A stretch of 36,570 bases of DNA from Verrucomicrobia bacterium UBA3841 (GTDB lineage Bacteria > Verrucomicrobiota > Kiritimatiellia > RFP12 > UBA1067), in NCBI GenBank assembly GCA_002392765.1, contig DGHT01000025.1, positions 1 through 36,570 on the forward strand, given 5' to 3'. The position numbers and the translations under genes were made by a program. Below, one piece after another: positions 24,671 to 32,975 of this stretch. Positions within the stretch are counted from its first letter, which is position 1; each line of letters begins with the position of its first letter. Below the pieces are notes generated by a model, which saw only the letters and a list, made by a program, of their open reading frames with translations, was not told the DNA's origin and made no database searches.

Positions 24671-26614
24671 ATGAAGTACACTAATGAGAATTTGAAACTG
24701 GCTGCGGATACGGTCCGCTGTCTATGCGCAGATATGGTCGAGAAGGCCAACTCCGGCCATCCCGGCGCTCCTATGGGCATGGCCGACCTGGCTGTTTCCC
24801 TTTGGCTTAAATACCTCAACGTCGATCCCAGGAACGTCGCATGGCCCGGGCGCGACAGGCTCGTCTTTTCCGGCGGACACGCGAGCAGTCTCGTCTACGC
24901 TCTCGCCCACCTTTCCGGGACAGGCGGACTTTCGATGGACGAACTCAAGACTTTCAGGCAGGTCGGAAGCCGCTGCGCCGGTCATCCCGAACGCGGTGTA
25001 ATGCCCGGAGTCGAGGTTACGACGGGACCGCTCGGCCAGGGCCTCGCCATGGCCGCGGGTCTTGCGTTCGCGGCCAAACACGTCAAATCCGACAACAGGA
25101 CATGGGTGTTCTGCGGCGACGGAGATCTCGAAGAGGGCATTTCCCACGAAGCGTGCAGCTGGGCCGGCACGAACAAGATCGACAATTTTGTCGCAGTGTA
25201 CGACTCCAACGGAATTACGATCGAAGGCAGCGCATCCCTTTCGATGGCGGACGACACCAAGAAGAGGTTCGAATCGTACGGATGGAAGGTTTTCGACTGC
25301 GACGGACACGATTTCGACTCCATCGACCGCGCGTACCGCCGCGCGATGAAAACCGCCGGACAGCCCGTGCTCATCATCGCCAAGACGGATATCGGACACG
25401 GCTCGCCGGCCAAGCACGGAACGAGCGGATGCCACGGCGCGCCGCTCGGCGCGGAAGAGGTCGCCGCGACGAAAACGGCGCTCGGATTCGATCCGTCCAA
25501 GAGTTTCTTCGTGCCCGACGAAGTATACGCGATGTTCTCCGACAGGGCGGATGCGATGCACCGTCTTTCAAAACGCTGGATCAGACAGAACCCGCAGCTC
25601 GCGGCGGCGACGCTGGAGCCGGACTACATGGATCTTGTCAAGGCACTTCCCAAGTTCGACCCCGCGAAAAGCGAAGCCACGAGAAGCGTTTTCGGCGCCG
25701 TTCTCAACGCGCTCGCTCCTGTCGCAAAGGGGATCGTCGGCGGAAGCGCCGATCTCGCTCCCAGCAACAAGACGTACATGAAAGGCGCGGGTGACGTGGC
25801 GCCAGGTAGTTTCGAGGGCCGCAACATCCACTACGGCGTCAGGGAACTGGCCATGACGTCGATCGCCAACGGCATCACGGCCTACGGCGCGGGGCTGAGA
25901 GGCCTCGGCGCGACGTTCTTCGTGTTCAGCGACTACTGCAAGCCGGCGCTCAGGATCGCCGCTCTGATGGGCGTGCCGTCGATGTTCGTCTTTTCGCACG
26001 ACAGCTTCTACGTCGGCGAGGACGGGGCGACGCACCAGCCGGTCGAGCAGCTCGCTTCTCTCCGCTCGATTCCGGGACTTCTCACGTTCCGTCCGGCGGA
26101 TGCGAACGAGACGGCCTACGCGCTCGTGGAAATGATTCTCCACACCAAGGGGCCGAGCTGCATCATGACGACGCGGCAGAACCTTCCCGTGCTCGACGGC
26201 GTCAGGCACGAGGGCGTCGCCAAGGGCGGCTACGTGATTTACGAATCCGGTTCGCAGGGATCCGACACGCTCCTGTTCATCGCCACGGGATCGGAGGTTT
26301 CGATTTCCCTCGAAGCGGCGAAGGCGCTTGCCGCCGAAGGGAGATCGGTGCGCGTGGTGTCCATGCCATCCGTCGAGCTGTTCCTCTCGCAGAAGTGCGA
26401 ATGGCGCGAAAAGGTCGTTCCCGAACTGATGAAGAAGCGCGTCATCGTGGAGGCGGGTGTCCGTTTCGGCTGGGACCGCTTCCGCATGGATGTCAAGACG
26501 ACACGTTTCGTCACCATGGCCGGATTCGGAGAATCCGGCCCCTACAAGGAGCTTGCCGCCAAGTTCGGCTTCACCGCCGAACATGTCCTTAAAGTCGCGA
26601 AGGAGATACTGTGA
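24671..26614 (+). CDS. tkt: Transketolase
   Basis: 647 residues, of full length for the family. The TPP and substrate motifs are SGHPGAPMG (28-36, with H30), the GDGDLEEG motif (149-156) and GGSADL at the start of the second domain. It transfers two-carbon units between ketose and aldose phosphates in the non-oxidative pentose phosphate pathway. It is the first gene after the promoter at 24586. The stop shares one base with the purB ATG. Confidence 0.95.
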   Translation: MKYTNENLKLAADTVRCLCADMVEKANSGHPGAPMGMADLAVSLWLKYLNVDPRNVAWPGRDRLVFSGGHASSLVYALAHLSGTGGLSMDELKTFRQVGSRCAGHPERGVMPGVEVTTGPLGQGLAMAAGLAFAAKHVKSDNRTWVFCGDGDLEEGISHEACSWAGTNKIDNFVAVYDSNGITIEGSASLSMADDTKKRFESYGWKVFDCDGHDFDSIDRAYRRAMKTAGQPVLIIAKTDIGHGSPAKHGTSGCHGAPLGAEEVAATKTALGFDPSKSFFVPDEVYAMFSDRADAMHRLSKRWIRQNPQLAAATLEPDYMDLVKALPKFDPAKSEATRSVFGAVLNALAPVAKGIVGGSADLAPSNKTYMKGAGDVAPGSFEGRNIHYGVRELAMTSIANGITAYGAGLRGLGATFFVFSDYCKPALRIAALMGVPSMFVFSHDSFYVGEDGATHQPVEQLASLRSIPGLLTFRPADANETAYALVEMILHTKGPSCIMTTRQNLPVLDGVRHEGVAKGGYVIYESGSQGSDTLLFIATGSEVSISLEAAKALAAEGRSVRVVSMPSVELFLSQKCEWREKVVPELMKKRVIVEAGVRFGWDRFRMDVKTTRFVTMAGFGESGPYKELAAKFGFTAEHVLKVAKEIL

Positions 26615-27975
26615 TGGCCGACGGAAGCCTGCTTGCCATTAGCCCGCTCGACGGGCGCTACGCTTCGAAATGCGGGGACCTTCCGGAAGTGTTCTCCGAA
26701 TACGGGCTCGTCAAAAGGCGCGTAGCCGTCGAGTGCGCCTGGCTCGAGGCGCTTTGCGCCTCCCCCGATATCCCCGAATGCAAAAAACTGGCGCGGACGG
26801 CCGCGGCGCGGCTGCGCGCAATCGCGGCGGACTTTTCCGTGAAGGACGCAATGCGCGTAAAGGAGATCGAAAGCGTAACGAACCACGACGTCAAAGCCGT
26901 GGAATATTTCCTCAAGGAAAAGATCAAGGGCACGGAACTCGAAAGCCGCGGCGAATTCGTCCATTTCGCCTGCACGAGCGAGGACATCAACAACATGTCC
27001 CACGCGCTGATGCTCCGCGACGGCAAGGCGATCCTGCGCAAAGCCATGGACGAAACGCAGGATGCGATCGCCGCGCTCGCGCGAAGATACGCGGCGGTTC
27101 CGATGCTCGCGCACACCCACGGCCAGCCCGCCTCGCCCACCACTGTCGGCAAGGAGCTCGCCGTGGCCGTCGCAAGACTCCGCCGCCAGGCGAAGGAGAT
27201 CGACAGGCTCGTCATGCCCGCCAAGATGAACGGCGCAGTAGGCAATTTCAACGCCCATCTGGCGGCGTACCCGAAGGTCGACTGGGAGGCGCTTTCCCGC
27301 GGCGTCATAGAGTCGCTGGGGCTCAGGCAGAACCGTCTGACGACGCAGATCGAATCGCACGACGGCATCGCCGAGCTTTTCGACGCCATAGCCAGGTGGA
27401 ATTCGATACTCCTCGACTTCGACCGCGACATTTGGATGTACGTATCCATGGGATACTTCAAACAGAAGACTGTCAAGGGCGAAATCGGTTCGTCCACGAT
27501 GCCCCACAAGGTCAATCCGATAGATTTCGAAAATTCCGAAGGGAACCTCGGCATGGCCAACGCCGTGCTTGGTTTCATGGCCAGGAAGCTGCCCGTTTCG
27601 AGGATGCAGCGCGACCTCACCGATTCCACGACGCTGAGGAACATGGGCGTCGGATTCGGATATACGCTTGTCGCCATCCGCTCCACGCTGAAGGGCATCG
27701 GCAAGCTCGAACTCGACGAGAACCGGCTTGCCGCCGATCTCGACTCCAACTGGGAGGTTCTCGCCGAGCCGATCCAGACTGTCATGCGGAAGGTCGGAAT
27801 GGACCGTCCGTACGAACGGCTTAAGGAACTCACGCGCGGACGCCGTGTCGACGAGCGGATCATGCGCGATTTCATATCGGCCCTGCCGCTACCGGCGGCC
27901 GACAGAAAACGTCTTCTGTCTCTGACGCCCGCCGGATATACGGGACTGGCGGCGAAACTCGCAAAACTCGTATAA
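26614..27975 (+). CDS. purB: Adenylosuccinate lyase
   Basis: 453 residues from ATG 26614, preceded by AAGGAGA. The frame also has GTG at 26611, which is less likely. The fumarase/aspartase-superfamily signature SSTMPHKVNP is at 293-302, with further motifs CTSEDINN, AHTHGQPA and NFNAHLAAYP. It cleaves SAICAR and adenylosuccinate in purine synthesis. The subtype with the long second half matches E. coli-like PurB. Confidence 0.94.
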   Translation: MADGSLLAISPLDGRYASKCGDLPEVFSEYGLVKRRVAVECAWLEALCASPDIPECKKLARTAAARLRAIAADFSVKDAMRVKEIESVTNHDVKAVEYFLKEKIKGTELESRGEFVHFACTSEDINNMSHALMLRDGKAILRKAMDETQDAIAALARRYAAVPMLAHTHGQPASPTTVGKELAVAVARLRRQAKEIDRLVMPAKMNGAVGNFNAHLAAYPKVDWEALSRGVIESLGLRQNRLTTQIESHDGIAELFDAIARWNSILLDFDRDIWMYVSMGYFKQKTVKGEIGSSTMPHKVNPIDFENSEGNLGMANAVLGFMARKLPVSRMQRDLTDSTTLRNMGVGFGYTLVAIRSTLKGIGKLELDENRLAADLDSNWEVLAEPIQTVMRKVGMDRPYERLKELTRGRRVDERIMRDFISALPLPAADRKRLLSLTPAGYTGLAAKLAKLV

Positions 27976-27993
27976 ACACAAGGAGATGCCGAA

Positions 27994-28437
27994 ATGACGA
28001 CTAGAATACTGGCCATAGCCGCGATAGCGACCGTCGCAGGGTGTGTCGATCCCGATTATACGTACTACGATTCCGGCTACGATTACTACGGCAGGCCCGC
28101 GAACGTGTATTACATCGACAACGGCGGACATTCGCAGAGCATCCGTCCGCCGAAGGGCCGCAAGCATCATCATGACGGCAAGCATCATTCCTATAAAAAC
28201 GGACATGGCGGACATCACGGTCCGAACGTAGCGGTCAAGCCGAAAGAGCCGCCGAAGGTCTCGCCGCCGCCAAAGGCTCCGGCTCCGAAACCCGTGCAGC
28301 CGCCGAAGGCTTCAAAACCTGTTCCGCCGCCGAAGACCGCGAAGCCGACGCCACCGCAGAAATCCTCGGCCGCTCCCAAGAAGAGCTACGGACCGTCGGT
28401 GAAGCCCGCTCCGAAGAAGAATTCGAAGAAAAAATGA
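27994..28437 (+). CDS. Small His-rich, Pro/Lys-repeat lipoprotein
   Basis: 147 residues, with AAGGAGATG upstream. A short hydrophobic leader ends in VAGC, a plausible lipobox with Cys17 as the lipidated residue. A Tyr/Asp/Gly stretch follows, then a histidine-rich segment (about 56-75: KHHHDGKHH, GHGGHHG) that could bind metal. The rest is a PPK/PKP repeat region ending in a run of lysines. The extended cationic tail may reach across or bind the cell wall. No family is recognised. The stop overlaps the ATG of the methyltransferase, so it is cotranscribed with the RNA-modification genes. Confidence 0.75.
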   Translation: MTTRILAIAAIATVAGCVDPDYTYYDSGYDYYGRPANVYYIDNGGHSQSIRPPKGRKHHHDGKHHSYKNGHGGHHGPNVAVKPKEPPKVSPPPKAPAPKPVQPPKASKPVPPPKTAKPTPPQKSSAAPKKSYGPSVKPAPKKNSKKK

Positions 28438-29648
28438 TTTCATCGGTTTACATCGCCAAAAACGTCTACGGCGGAGACGGGATAGGACGCCTCGGCGACG
28501 GTCGCGTGGTGTTCGTCCCCGGTGCGTTCGCCGGCGAGCAGGTCAAGGCCGAAATCGTCGCCGAGAAACGCGGCTACGTCCGCGCCAGACTTGTTTCCGT
28601 CGAAGATCCGAGCCCCGAAAGGATATCGTACGGTTCTCTGCCAGTTCCCGGAATGGTGTATGCGAACCTGAGTCTCAAAGGCGAACTCGAGGCGAAACGC
28701 TCGCAACTTGCGGAGGCGTTCGAACGCGCGAGGATTCCGTTCGGGAAGATTTCCTTCGGCGGCGTGGAAGGGCAGTCGCTCAATTACAGGAACAAGGTTT
28801 CGTACCATTTCCGGTGCGAGCGCGGCGTTCTGCGCATGGGCTACCACCGCGAGTCCATGCACGAGATTGTCGATGTCGAAAGCGATCCGCTCGCCCGCGC
28901 CGAGATCAACGCGAAGCTTCCGGAGATACGCAGGGACGTGCAGGCGCTTCTCACGCAGGGTTCGCGGCAGGTCCGTGAATCTGTCGAACGCAAAGCCTCC
29001 GTGACCGTCAGGTGGACTTTGAAGTCAGGCGTGCAATGGTGGATCGGCGACGCCCCCGCGGGGACCGTGCTCAAGGAAACTTCGATGGGCAGGCCGTTCG
29101 ACGTCCCCGCCGGCGGATTCTGGCAGGTTAACCCCGAATGCGCGGATCTCCTCGCAAAGGCTGTCGCTTCGAAATACGCAAGCTGGCGCGACTGCGCCCC
29201 GGACGTTGTCGATCTCTACTGCGGAGTGGGGGTTCTTGGTTTGGGGTGCATCGCCGCATCCGGCGGTAAGGGACGGCTTTTCGGCGCCGAGTCGGGAAGA
29301 CAGGCCGTCGAATTCGCGAAGAAAAACGCCGCGCGCCTGGGCGTCTCCGCGACGTTCGCTGCGGGCGAAACGGGTAGAATGCTGAAGAAGATTCCGTTTT
29401 CGCCGTCTTCCACCGTCGTCTGCGATCCGCCCCGCGGCGGATTGGAACGCGGCGTGGCGGAAGCGCTTGTCCGCTCGCCGGCGTCCAGATTTATCATGGT
29501 CGGCTGCGATGTCGCGACGCTTGCGCGCGACGTTTCGAAGTTTACGCGCGATTTCGACGTTGAATCCGTGACATGGTTCAACATGTTTCCCCGCACAGCC
29601 TCTTTCGAAACGATGGTTTGCCTGTCAAGGAAAACGCTGCGCGCATGA
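28434..29648 (+). CDS. TrmA/RlmCD-family RNA (uracil-C5) methyltransferase
   Basis: 404 residues. An N-terminal TRAM-like domain (about 1-60) precedes a Rossmann methyltransferase with DLYCGVGVLGL (SAM site), CDPPRGGLE and the nucleophile Cys358 in GCDVATLARD. The C-terminal FPRTASFE replaces the usual FP-T-HVE. The iron-sulfur Cys motif of RumA-type enzymes is missing; PVPGM stands where CGGC is normally found. The likely substrate is a uridine in 23S rRNA or tRNA, but position specificity cannot be read from sequence. It overlaps miaB by four bases (ATGA). Confidence 0.88.
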   Translation: MISSVYIAKNVYGGDGIGRLGDGRVVFVPGAFAGEQVKAEIVAEKRGYVRARLVSVEDPSPERISYGSLPVPGMVYANLSLKGELEAKRSQLAEAFERARIPFGKISFGGVEGQSLNYRNKVSYHFRCERGVLRMGYHRESMHEIVDVESDPLARAEINAKLPEIRRDVQALLTQGSRQVRESVERKASVTVRWTLKSGVQWWIGDAPAGTVLKETSMGRPFDVPAGGFWQVNPECADLLAKAVASKYASWRDCAPDVVDLYCGVGVLGLGCIAASGGKGRLFGAESGRQAVEFAKKNAARLGVSATFAAGETGRMLKKIPFSPSSTVVCDPPRGGLERGVAEALVRSPASRFIMVGCDVATLARDVSKFTRDFDVESVTWFNMFPRTASFETMVCLSRKTLRA

Positions 29649-30970
29649 AATTCCTCGTCCATACCTACGGATGCCAGATGAACGTGCGCGACTCCGAGGC
29701 GGTAGAGTCCCTCATGGTCGCGGCCGGATACGAAAAAGCGGCATCGGAGGATGACGCCGACATCGTGATAATAAACAGCTGCACCGTAAGGCAGAAGGCC
29801 GAGGAGAAGGCCGTCGGCAAGGCCGGGAACATGATCGCCGCCAGGAAGATCACCGGTCTTATGGGGTGTGCGGTGAAACGAATGGGCGCTGATGTGTTCA
29901 AGCGCCTGCCGAAACTCGATTTCGCCGTCGGTCCGCGCTCTTTCGGATTGATTCCCAGAATCGTCTCGGAAGGCAGATTCCCGCGTCTGGAGCTTGGGGA
30001 CGGTCTTGTGCCCGACAGTCTTTCCGCGCATGTCGACGGAGGATGGCAGTCGTTTGTGACAATACTTCTCGGCTGCGACAACCGGTGCAGCTACTGCATC
30101 GTTCCGGATGTTCGGGGACACGAGTATTCGCGTCCCGCGCGCGAGGTGCTCGCCGAAATATCGGCGCTTGCGAAGCGCGGGGTCAGGGAAGTGTGCCTCC
30201 TTGGACAGAGCGTGCTCCGCTACGGGGCGCGCAACAGCGTCTGGGATGCGGACGAAGCGAGCCCCGGCGGATACACGGAGCCGTTTCCGCGGCTTCTGGA
30301 GGCGATCTCGGCGGTTCCTGGAATCGAGCGCATACGTTTTACGAGCGCCCATCCAAAGGGGTGTACGCGCGAGCTCGTCCGCGCATACGGGGAGTTCCCG
30401 AAGGTCTGCCGTCATCTGCACCTACCGGTGCAGTCGGGTTCGGACCGCATACTTTCCGGCATGGGGCGCCATTACACCCGCGGGGAATATCTTTCTGCGG
30501 TCCGCGCGCTGAGGGAACTCGATCCGGAATTCTCCGTGACAACGGATGTGATAGTGGGCTATCCGGGCGAGACGGAGGAGGACTTCGAACAGACGCGCAC
30601 GCTGATGGACGAGGCGGGTTTCGACAACTCGTTCATTTTCAAATATTCTCCAAGGCCGGGAACGCGCTCGGCCGCGCTGCCAGACGACGTTCCGGCGGAG
30701 GAAAAGGAACGGCGCGACCAGGTTCTGCTCGCCGATCAGGAACGGCGCGGGCTTCAGCGCAATTCCAGACTTGTCGGGACGGTCCGCGAAGTGCTGGTCG
30801 AAGGGCCGTCGAAGCGCAATCCGGCCAGGCTTTCCGGCCGCGACGGCGGAAACCGGATCGTCGTGTGGGACGCGAAGGATTCCCCGCGCCCGTTCGCGTC
30901 CGGCGCTCCCGCGCGAATACGCATAACGCAGGCACATGCGCAAACGCTTGTCGGCGAGGCGGTGGACTGA
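29645..30970 (+). CDS. miaB: tRNA-2-methylthio-N6-dimethylallyladenosine synthase
   Basis: 441 residues. The N-terminal UPF0004 domain has three conserved cysteines (YGCQMN, NSCTVR, GLMGCAVKR). The radical SAM cluster is C144-x3-C148-x2-C151 in GCDNRCSYC, followed by RGHEYSRP. The C-terminus is a TRAM domain. It adds the 2-methylthio group to i6A37 of tRNAs. It starts inside the end of the methyltransferase gene and its stop shares a base with the NYN nuclease ATG. Confidence 0.94.
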   Translation: MKFLVHTYGCQMNVRDSEAVESLMVAAGYEKAASEDDADIVIINSCTVRQKAEEKAVGKAGNMIAARKITGLMGCAVKRMGADVFKRLPKLDFAVGPRSFGLIPRIVSEGRFPRLELGDGLVPDSLSAHVDGGWQSFVTILLGCDNRCSYCIVPDVRGHEYSRPAREVLAEISALAKRGVREVCLLGQSVLRYGARNSVWDADEASPGGYTEPFPRLLEAISAVPGIERIRFTSAHPKGCTRELVRAYGEFPKVCRHLHLPVQSGSDRILSGMGRHYTRGEYLSAVRALRELDPEFSVTTDVIVGYPGETEEDFEQTRTLMDEAGFDNSFIFKYSPRPGTRSAALPDDVPAEEKERRDQVLLADQERRGLQRNSRLVGTVREVLVEGPSKRNPARLSGRDGGNRIVVWDAKDSPRPFASGAPARIRITQAHAQTLVGEAVD

Positions 30971-31485
30971 TGTCGGCCCAAGACGAGATTCTTGGTTCCC
31001 GGGCGGTCCATGTAAGAGAACTGCGCTCGGAGATTTCCGCTTTGAAAGCGCAGAATGCCGCATTGAAGGCCGAAAACGAATCTCTGAAAAGCCACTTCCA
31101 TCTTGCCGTGCTCGCAGCTTCCGATTTGCACGAGCTCGCCCCGGGCGGCGTGTTCAGGATCTACGACGGTTGGAACCTCGTTCTCGGCGCTGGCAGAATC
31201 GCCTCTTCGAGGGATGAACTTGCCGCGATTGTCGAAAAAGAACTCGAAAACAACCCCCGCGATCTTGCGTGGATCGTCTACGACGGGCCGGAGGAGAATT
31301 CCCGCAGAAAGGGGCGTCTGAGGATTTCATACACGGGAGGCGAAGGCGGACAGAGGGCGGACAGGATGATCGTCGATTTCATCCGCATGGCCCGCATGAC
31401 AGGCACGGACCCCCGCATCGAGGTGGCGACTTCCGACCGCGGATTGAAACGCGCGGCCGAAAAACTCCTTTCAAGACGCAAATGA
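30970..31485 (+). CDS. Coiled-coil NYN/YacP-like (PIN-fold) predicted endoribonuclease
   Basis: 171 residues. Residues 13-42 form a leucine-zipper-like coiled coil (LRSEISALKAQNAALKAEN). Residues 60-168 match the NYN/YacP fold by motif order: IYDGWNLVL with D66, VYDGP with D105, a beta strand then RADRMIVDF with D131, and ATSDRGLK with D156. All four acidic metal ligands expected of a PIN-like nuclease are present. Rae1/YacP proteins cleave mRNA on ribosomes, so this may be a ribosome- or RNA-associated nuclease. The one-base overlap with miaB and the upstream RNA methyltransferase support a role in RNA metabolism. The family assignment is by eye. Confidence 0.75.
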   Translation: MSAQDEILGSRAVHVRELRSEISALKAQNAALKAENESLKSHFHLAVLAASDLHELAPGGVFRIYDGWNLVLGAGRIASSRDELAAIVEKELENNPRDLAWIVYDGPEENSRRKGRLRISYTGGEGGQRADRMIVDFIRMARMTGTDPRIEVATSDRGLKRAAEKLLSRRK

Positions 31486-31506
31486 AACAAAGGAGCGCCT
31501 GAAGGG

Positions 31507-32277
31507 ATGAACATCTGTCTTTTCTTCGAAGGCACCGGACAGGGTGTGGAAGGGCGCGTCACGAACGTTACGCGGATGCGCGACGCGTGCATCGAGGATT
31601 CGAGGCAGAAGCTTCACGTCGAATCCGGTTCGGGCACGCGCTTCGGCTCGTATCTCGGCGGGCGAGTCGCGGGAGTCGACTGGAATGCCATATTCCGTTC
31701 GTCGCGCCGTTGGTTCGAAGCCAATTACGATACGCTTCCCGCAGACAGTTTAACCACGTCGGTTTTCCTGTTCGGTTTTTCCCGCGGCGCCCTGTACGCG
31801 CGCCATTTTTCGTCGTGGCTGGAAAGAATCGGCGTGGAAGTGGCGTATATGGGGTTGTGGGACACCGTCGACGCGACGGCCGGTCTCGATGTCGGGGAGG
31901 AGTGTCCCAAGAACGTCCGCAAAGCGCGGCATGCCGTCGCCCGCGACGAGACCCGCCGTTTTTTCAAGTATGTGCCGCTGAAAGGAGACGGAAACAGGGT
32001 CGTCGAAATGCTCTTCCCCGGCAGCCACAGCGACGTCGGCGGACTTTACGCCGACAACCATCTTGTCGCCGATCTTTCGCTCGCGTGGATAGCCGCAGGC
32101 GCAAAGCGGGCCGGGCTGCGGCTTTCCCCCGGAGTGCGCATCGCGCAGAATATCGACAAATCCGCCGTCGTCCTCCACGATCCGCACGGGGACGTTTCAA
32201 ATCTTTGGGGCGCTCTCGACCGCGCAAGGCGCAGATTCTCCAACATCCGTCTGCATTATGCGTGCAAAGGGCTGTGA
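31507..32277 (+). CDS. DUF2235-type alpha/beta hydrolase
   Basis: 256 residues, with AAAGGAG and GAAGGG upstream. Motifs of the DUF2235/Tle1-like hydrolases are in order: FFEGTGQG at the N-terminus with TNV following, nucleophile elbow GFSRGA (Ser92), WDTV (Asp119) and GSHSDVGG (His174, Asp176). It is compact and lacks a signal peptide. Some relatives are type VI secretion phospholipases, but no secretion gene or immunity gene is nearby and this form is short, so a cytoplasmic esterase or lipase is as likely. It ends the second array, 21 bp after the NYN gene. Confidence 0.8.
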   Translation: MNICLFFEGTGQGVEGRVTNVTRMRDACIEDSRQKLHVESGSGTRFGSYLGGRVAGVDWNAIFRSSRRWFEANYDTLPADSLTTSVFLFGFSRGALYARHFSSWLERIGVEVAYMGLWDTVDATAGLDVGEECPKNVRKARHAVARDETRRFFKYVPLKGDGNRVVEMLFPGSHSDVGGLYADNHLVADLSLAWIAAGAKRAGLRLSPGVRIAQNIDKSAVVLHDPHGDVSNLWGALDRARRRFSNIRLHYACKGL

Positions 32278-32282
32278 CAAAT

Positions 32283-32316
32283 CTGCTATCGCGCGATTTC
32301 TTCCCTCGATTAGCAG
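32283..32316 (+). terminator. Possible weak terminator hairpin
   Basis: CTGCTA (32283-32288) pairs with TAGCAG (32311-32316), with inner TCG/CGA pairing. It starts 6 bp after the DUF2235 stop. Only GGTTT follows, so the T-run is poor. Confidence 0.3.
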
Positions 32317-32432
32317 GGTTTACGCATTTGAAATCAATGCCCCATTCCGTCCGAAACATCCGGTTTTACAGGATCCAACGCTTTTAGCGTGTAAATGTGT
32401 ACGCGGGCAACTGACAAAGTCAAGAAAACCGC

Positions 32433-32461
32433 TTGATTTCTGCGCGGCGGTTCGCTATAAT
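32433..32461 (+). promoter_or_regulatory. Strong promoter with no nearby ORF
   Basis: TTGATT (32433-32438), a 17-bp spacer and TATAAT (32456-32461). The next credible start codon is 515 bp downstream (32976). It may drive a non-coding RNA, or the surface-protein gene with a long structured leader. Confidence 0.6.
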
Positions 32462-32489
32462 ATATCCATCCCGCGAGGCGGAGGAGCGA

Positions 32490-32598
32490 GTGTAAAATGT
32501 AAAGTGTAAAATGTAAAGTTGCGGAGATGCGGCATCTTGCCTCGTCGCAAACGGAAAACAGGCCACCATTTTACATTTTCCATTTTACACTTTACACT
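32490..32598. repeat. 109-bp inverted-repeat element with TTTACAC arms
   Basis: The left arm (32490-32518) is two tandem GTGTAAAATGTAAA units. The right arm (32567-32598) is its near reverse complement, ending in CACTTTACACTTG. Between them lies TTGCG...CGCAA around a GATGC/GCATC palindrome, similar to the segment at 24519-24542. The same TTTACAC module is found at 10223-10238. It resembles a small non-autonomous repeat element. Confidence 0.65.
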
Positions 32599-32607
32599 TG
32601 CCCATGC

Positions 32608-32659
32608 GGCGCGGGGTCATAGTCCGGAAAACGGGCAAGTAGTCAGGCCTCCCCGCGCC
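32608..32659. other. Perfect 9-bp GC stem-loop
   Basis: GGCGCGGGG (32608-32616) pairs with CCCCGCGCC (32651-32659) around a 34-base loop that itself contains CCGGAAAACGG. It lies downstream of the promoter at 32433. It could be part of a structured RNA, but I cannot match it to a known class. Confidence 0.45.
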
Positions 32660-32723
32660 ATGCGCGGCCGCCGCGAACGCCCCGCCAGACGTCCATCAAT
32701 GTAGCATCAACGCTACACGTCGT

Positions 32724-32840
32724 TCACACGAAATACTGGTCATATTTTAGAACTGAACGGCATGTTAGTGAAGATGCGCTCCTCTGGGGCGTATTCTTTC
32801 TTCATGTATTCAGTTCAGGCCTGACCAGGGCTTCGTGTGA
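32724..32840. other. Long 117-nt hairpin, candidate structured RNA or repeat
   Basis: TCACACGAA (32724-32732) pairs with TTCGTGTGA (32832-32840). After a 3x3 internal loop, CTGGTCA (32736-32742) pairs with TGACCAG (32822-32828). Further in, GAACTGAA (32750-32757) pairs with TTCAGTTC (32809-32816), and TGAAGA (32769-32774) with TCTTCA (32799-32804). The rest of 32278-32975 has no credible gene. Confidence 0.5.
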
Positions 32841-32975
32841 GTGCAGGAGTGGGAGAATGCGCCCCTTTTCATGTACTGGACGGGCCAACGGCGAACAAAA
32901 GCGCAGAATGAGATTTCGTCCGCACCATAATCTCACACAGAGACGCGGAGGTGCGGAGGGGAAAGAAAGGGACGC

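Noticed and set aside
26542..28016. Long minus-strand frames over purB
   Set aside because: They are GC-rich shadows of a well-supported plus-strand gene and have no domain signature.
30043..31485. Long frame starting at 30043 and running into the NYN gene
   Set aside because: Its first ~310 codons overlap miaB in another frame. Only the portion from ATG 30970 resembles a real protein.
31507..32277. Type VI secretion effector
   Set aside because: DUF2235 relatives include such effectors, but no VgrG, PAAR, adaptor or immunity gene is nearby and the protein is short.
32608..32659. Possible SRP (4.5S) RNA, because of GGGGTCATAGTCCGGAA
   Set aside because: The GGAA is not closed as the SRP tetraloop, and the AGCA side of the conserved internal loop is missing.
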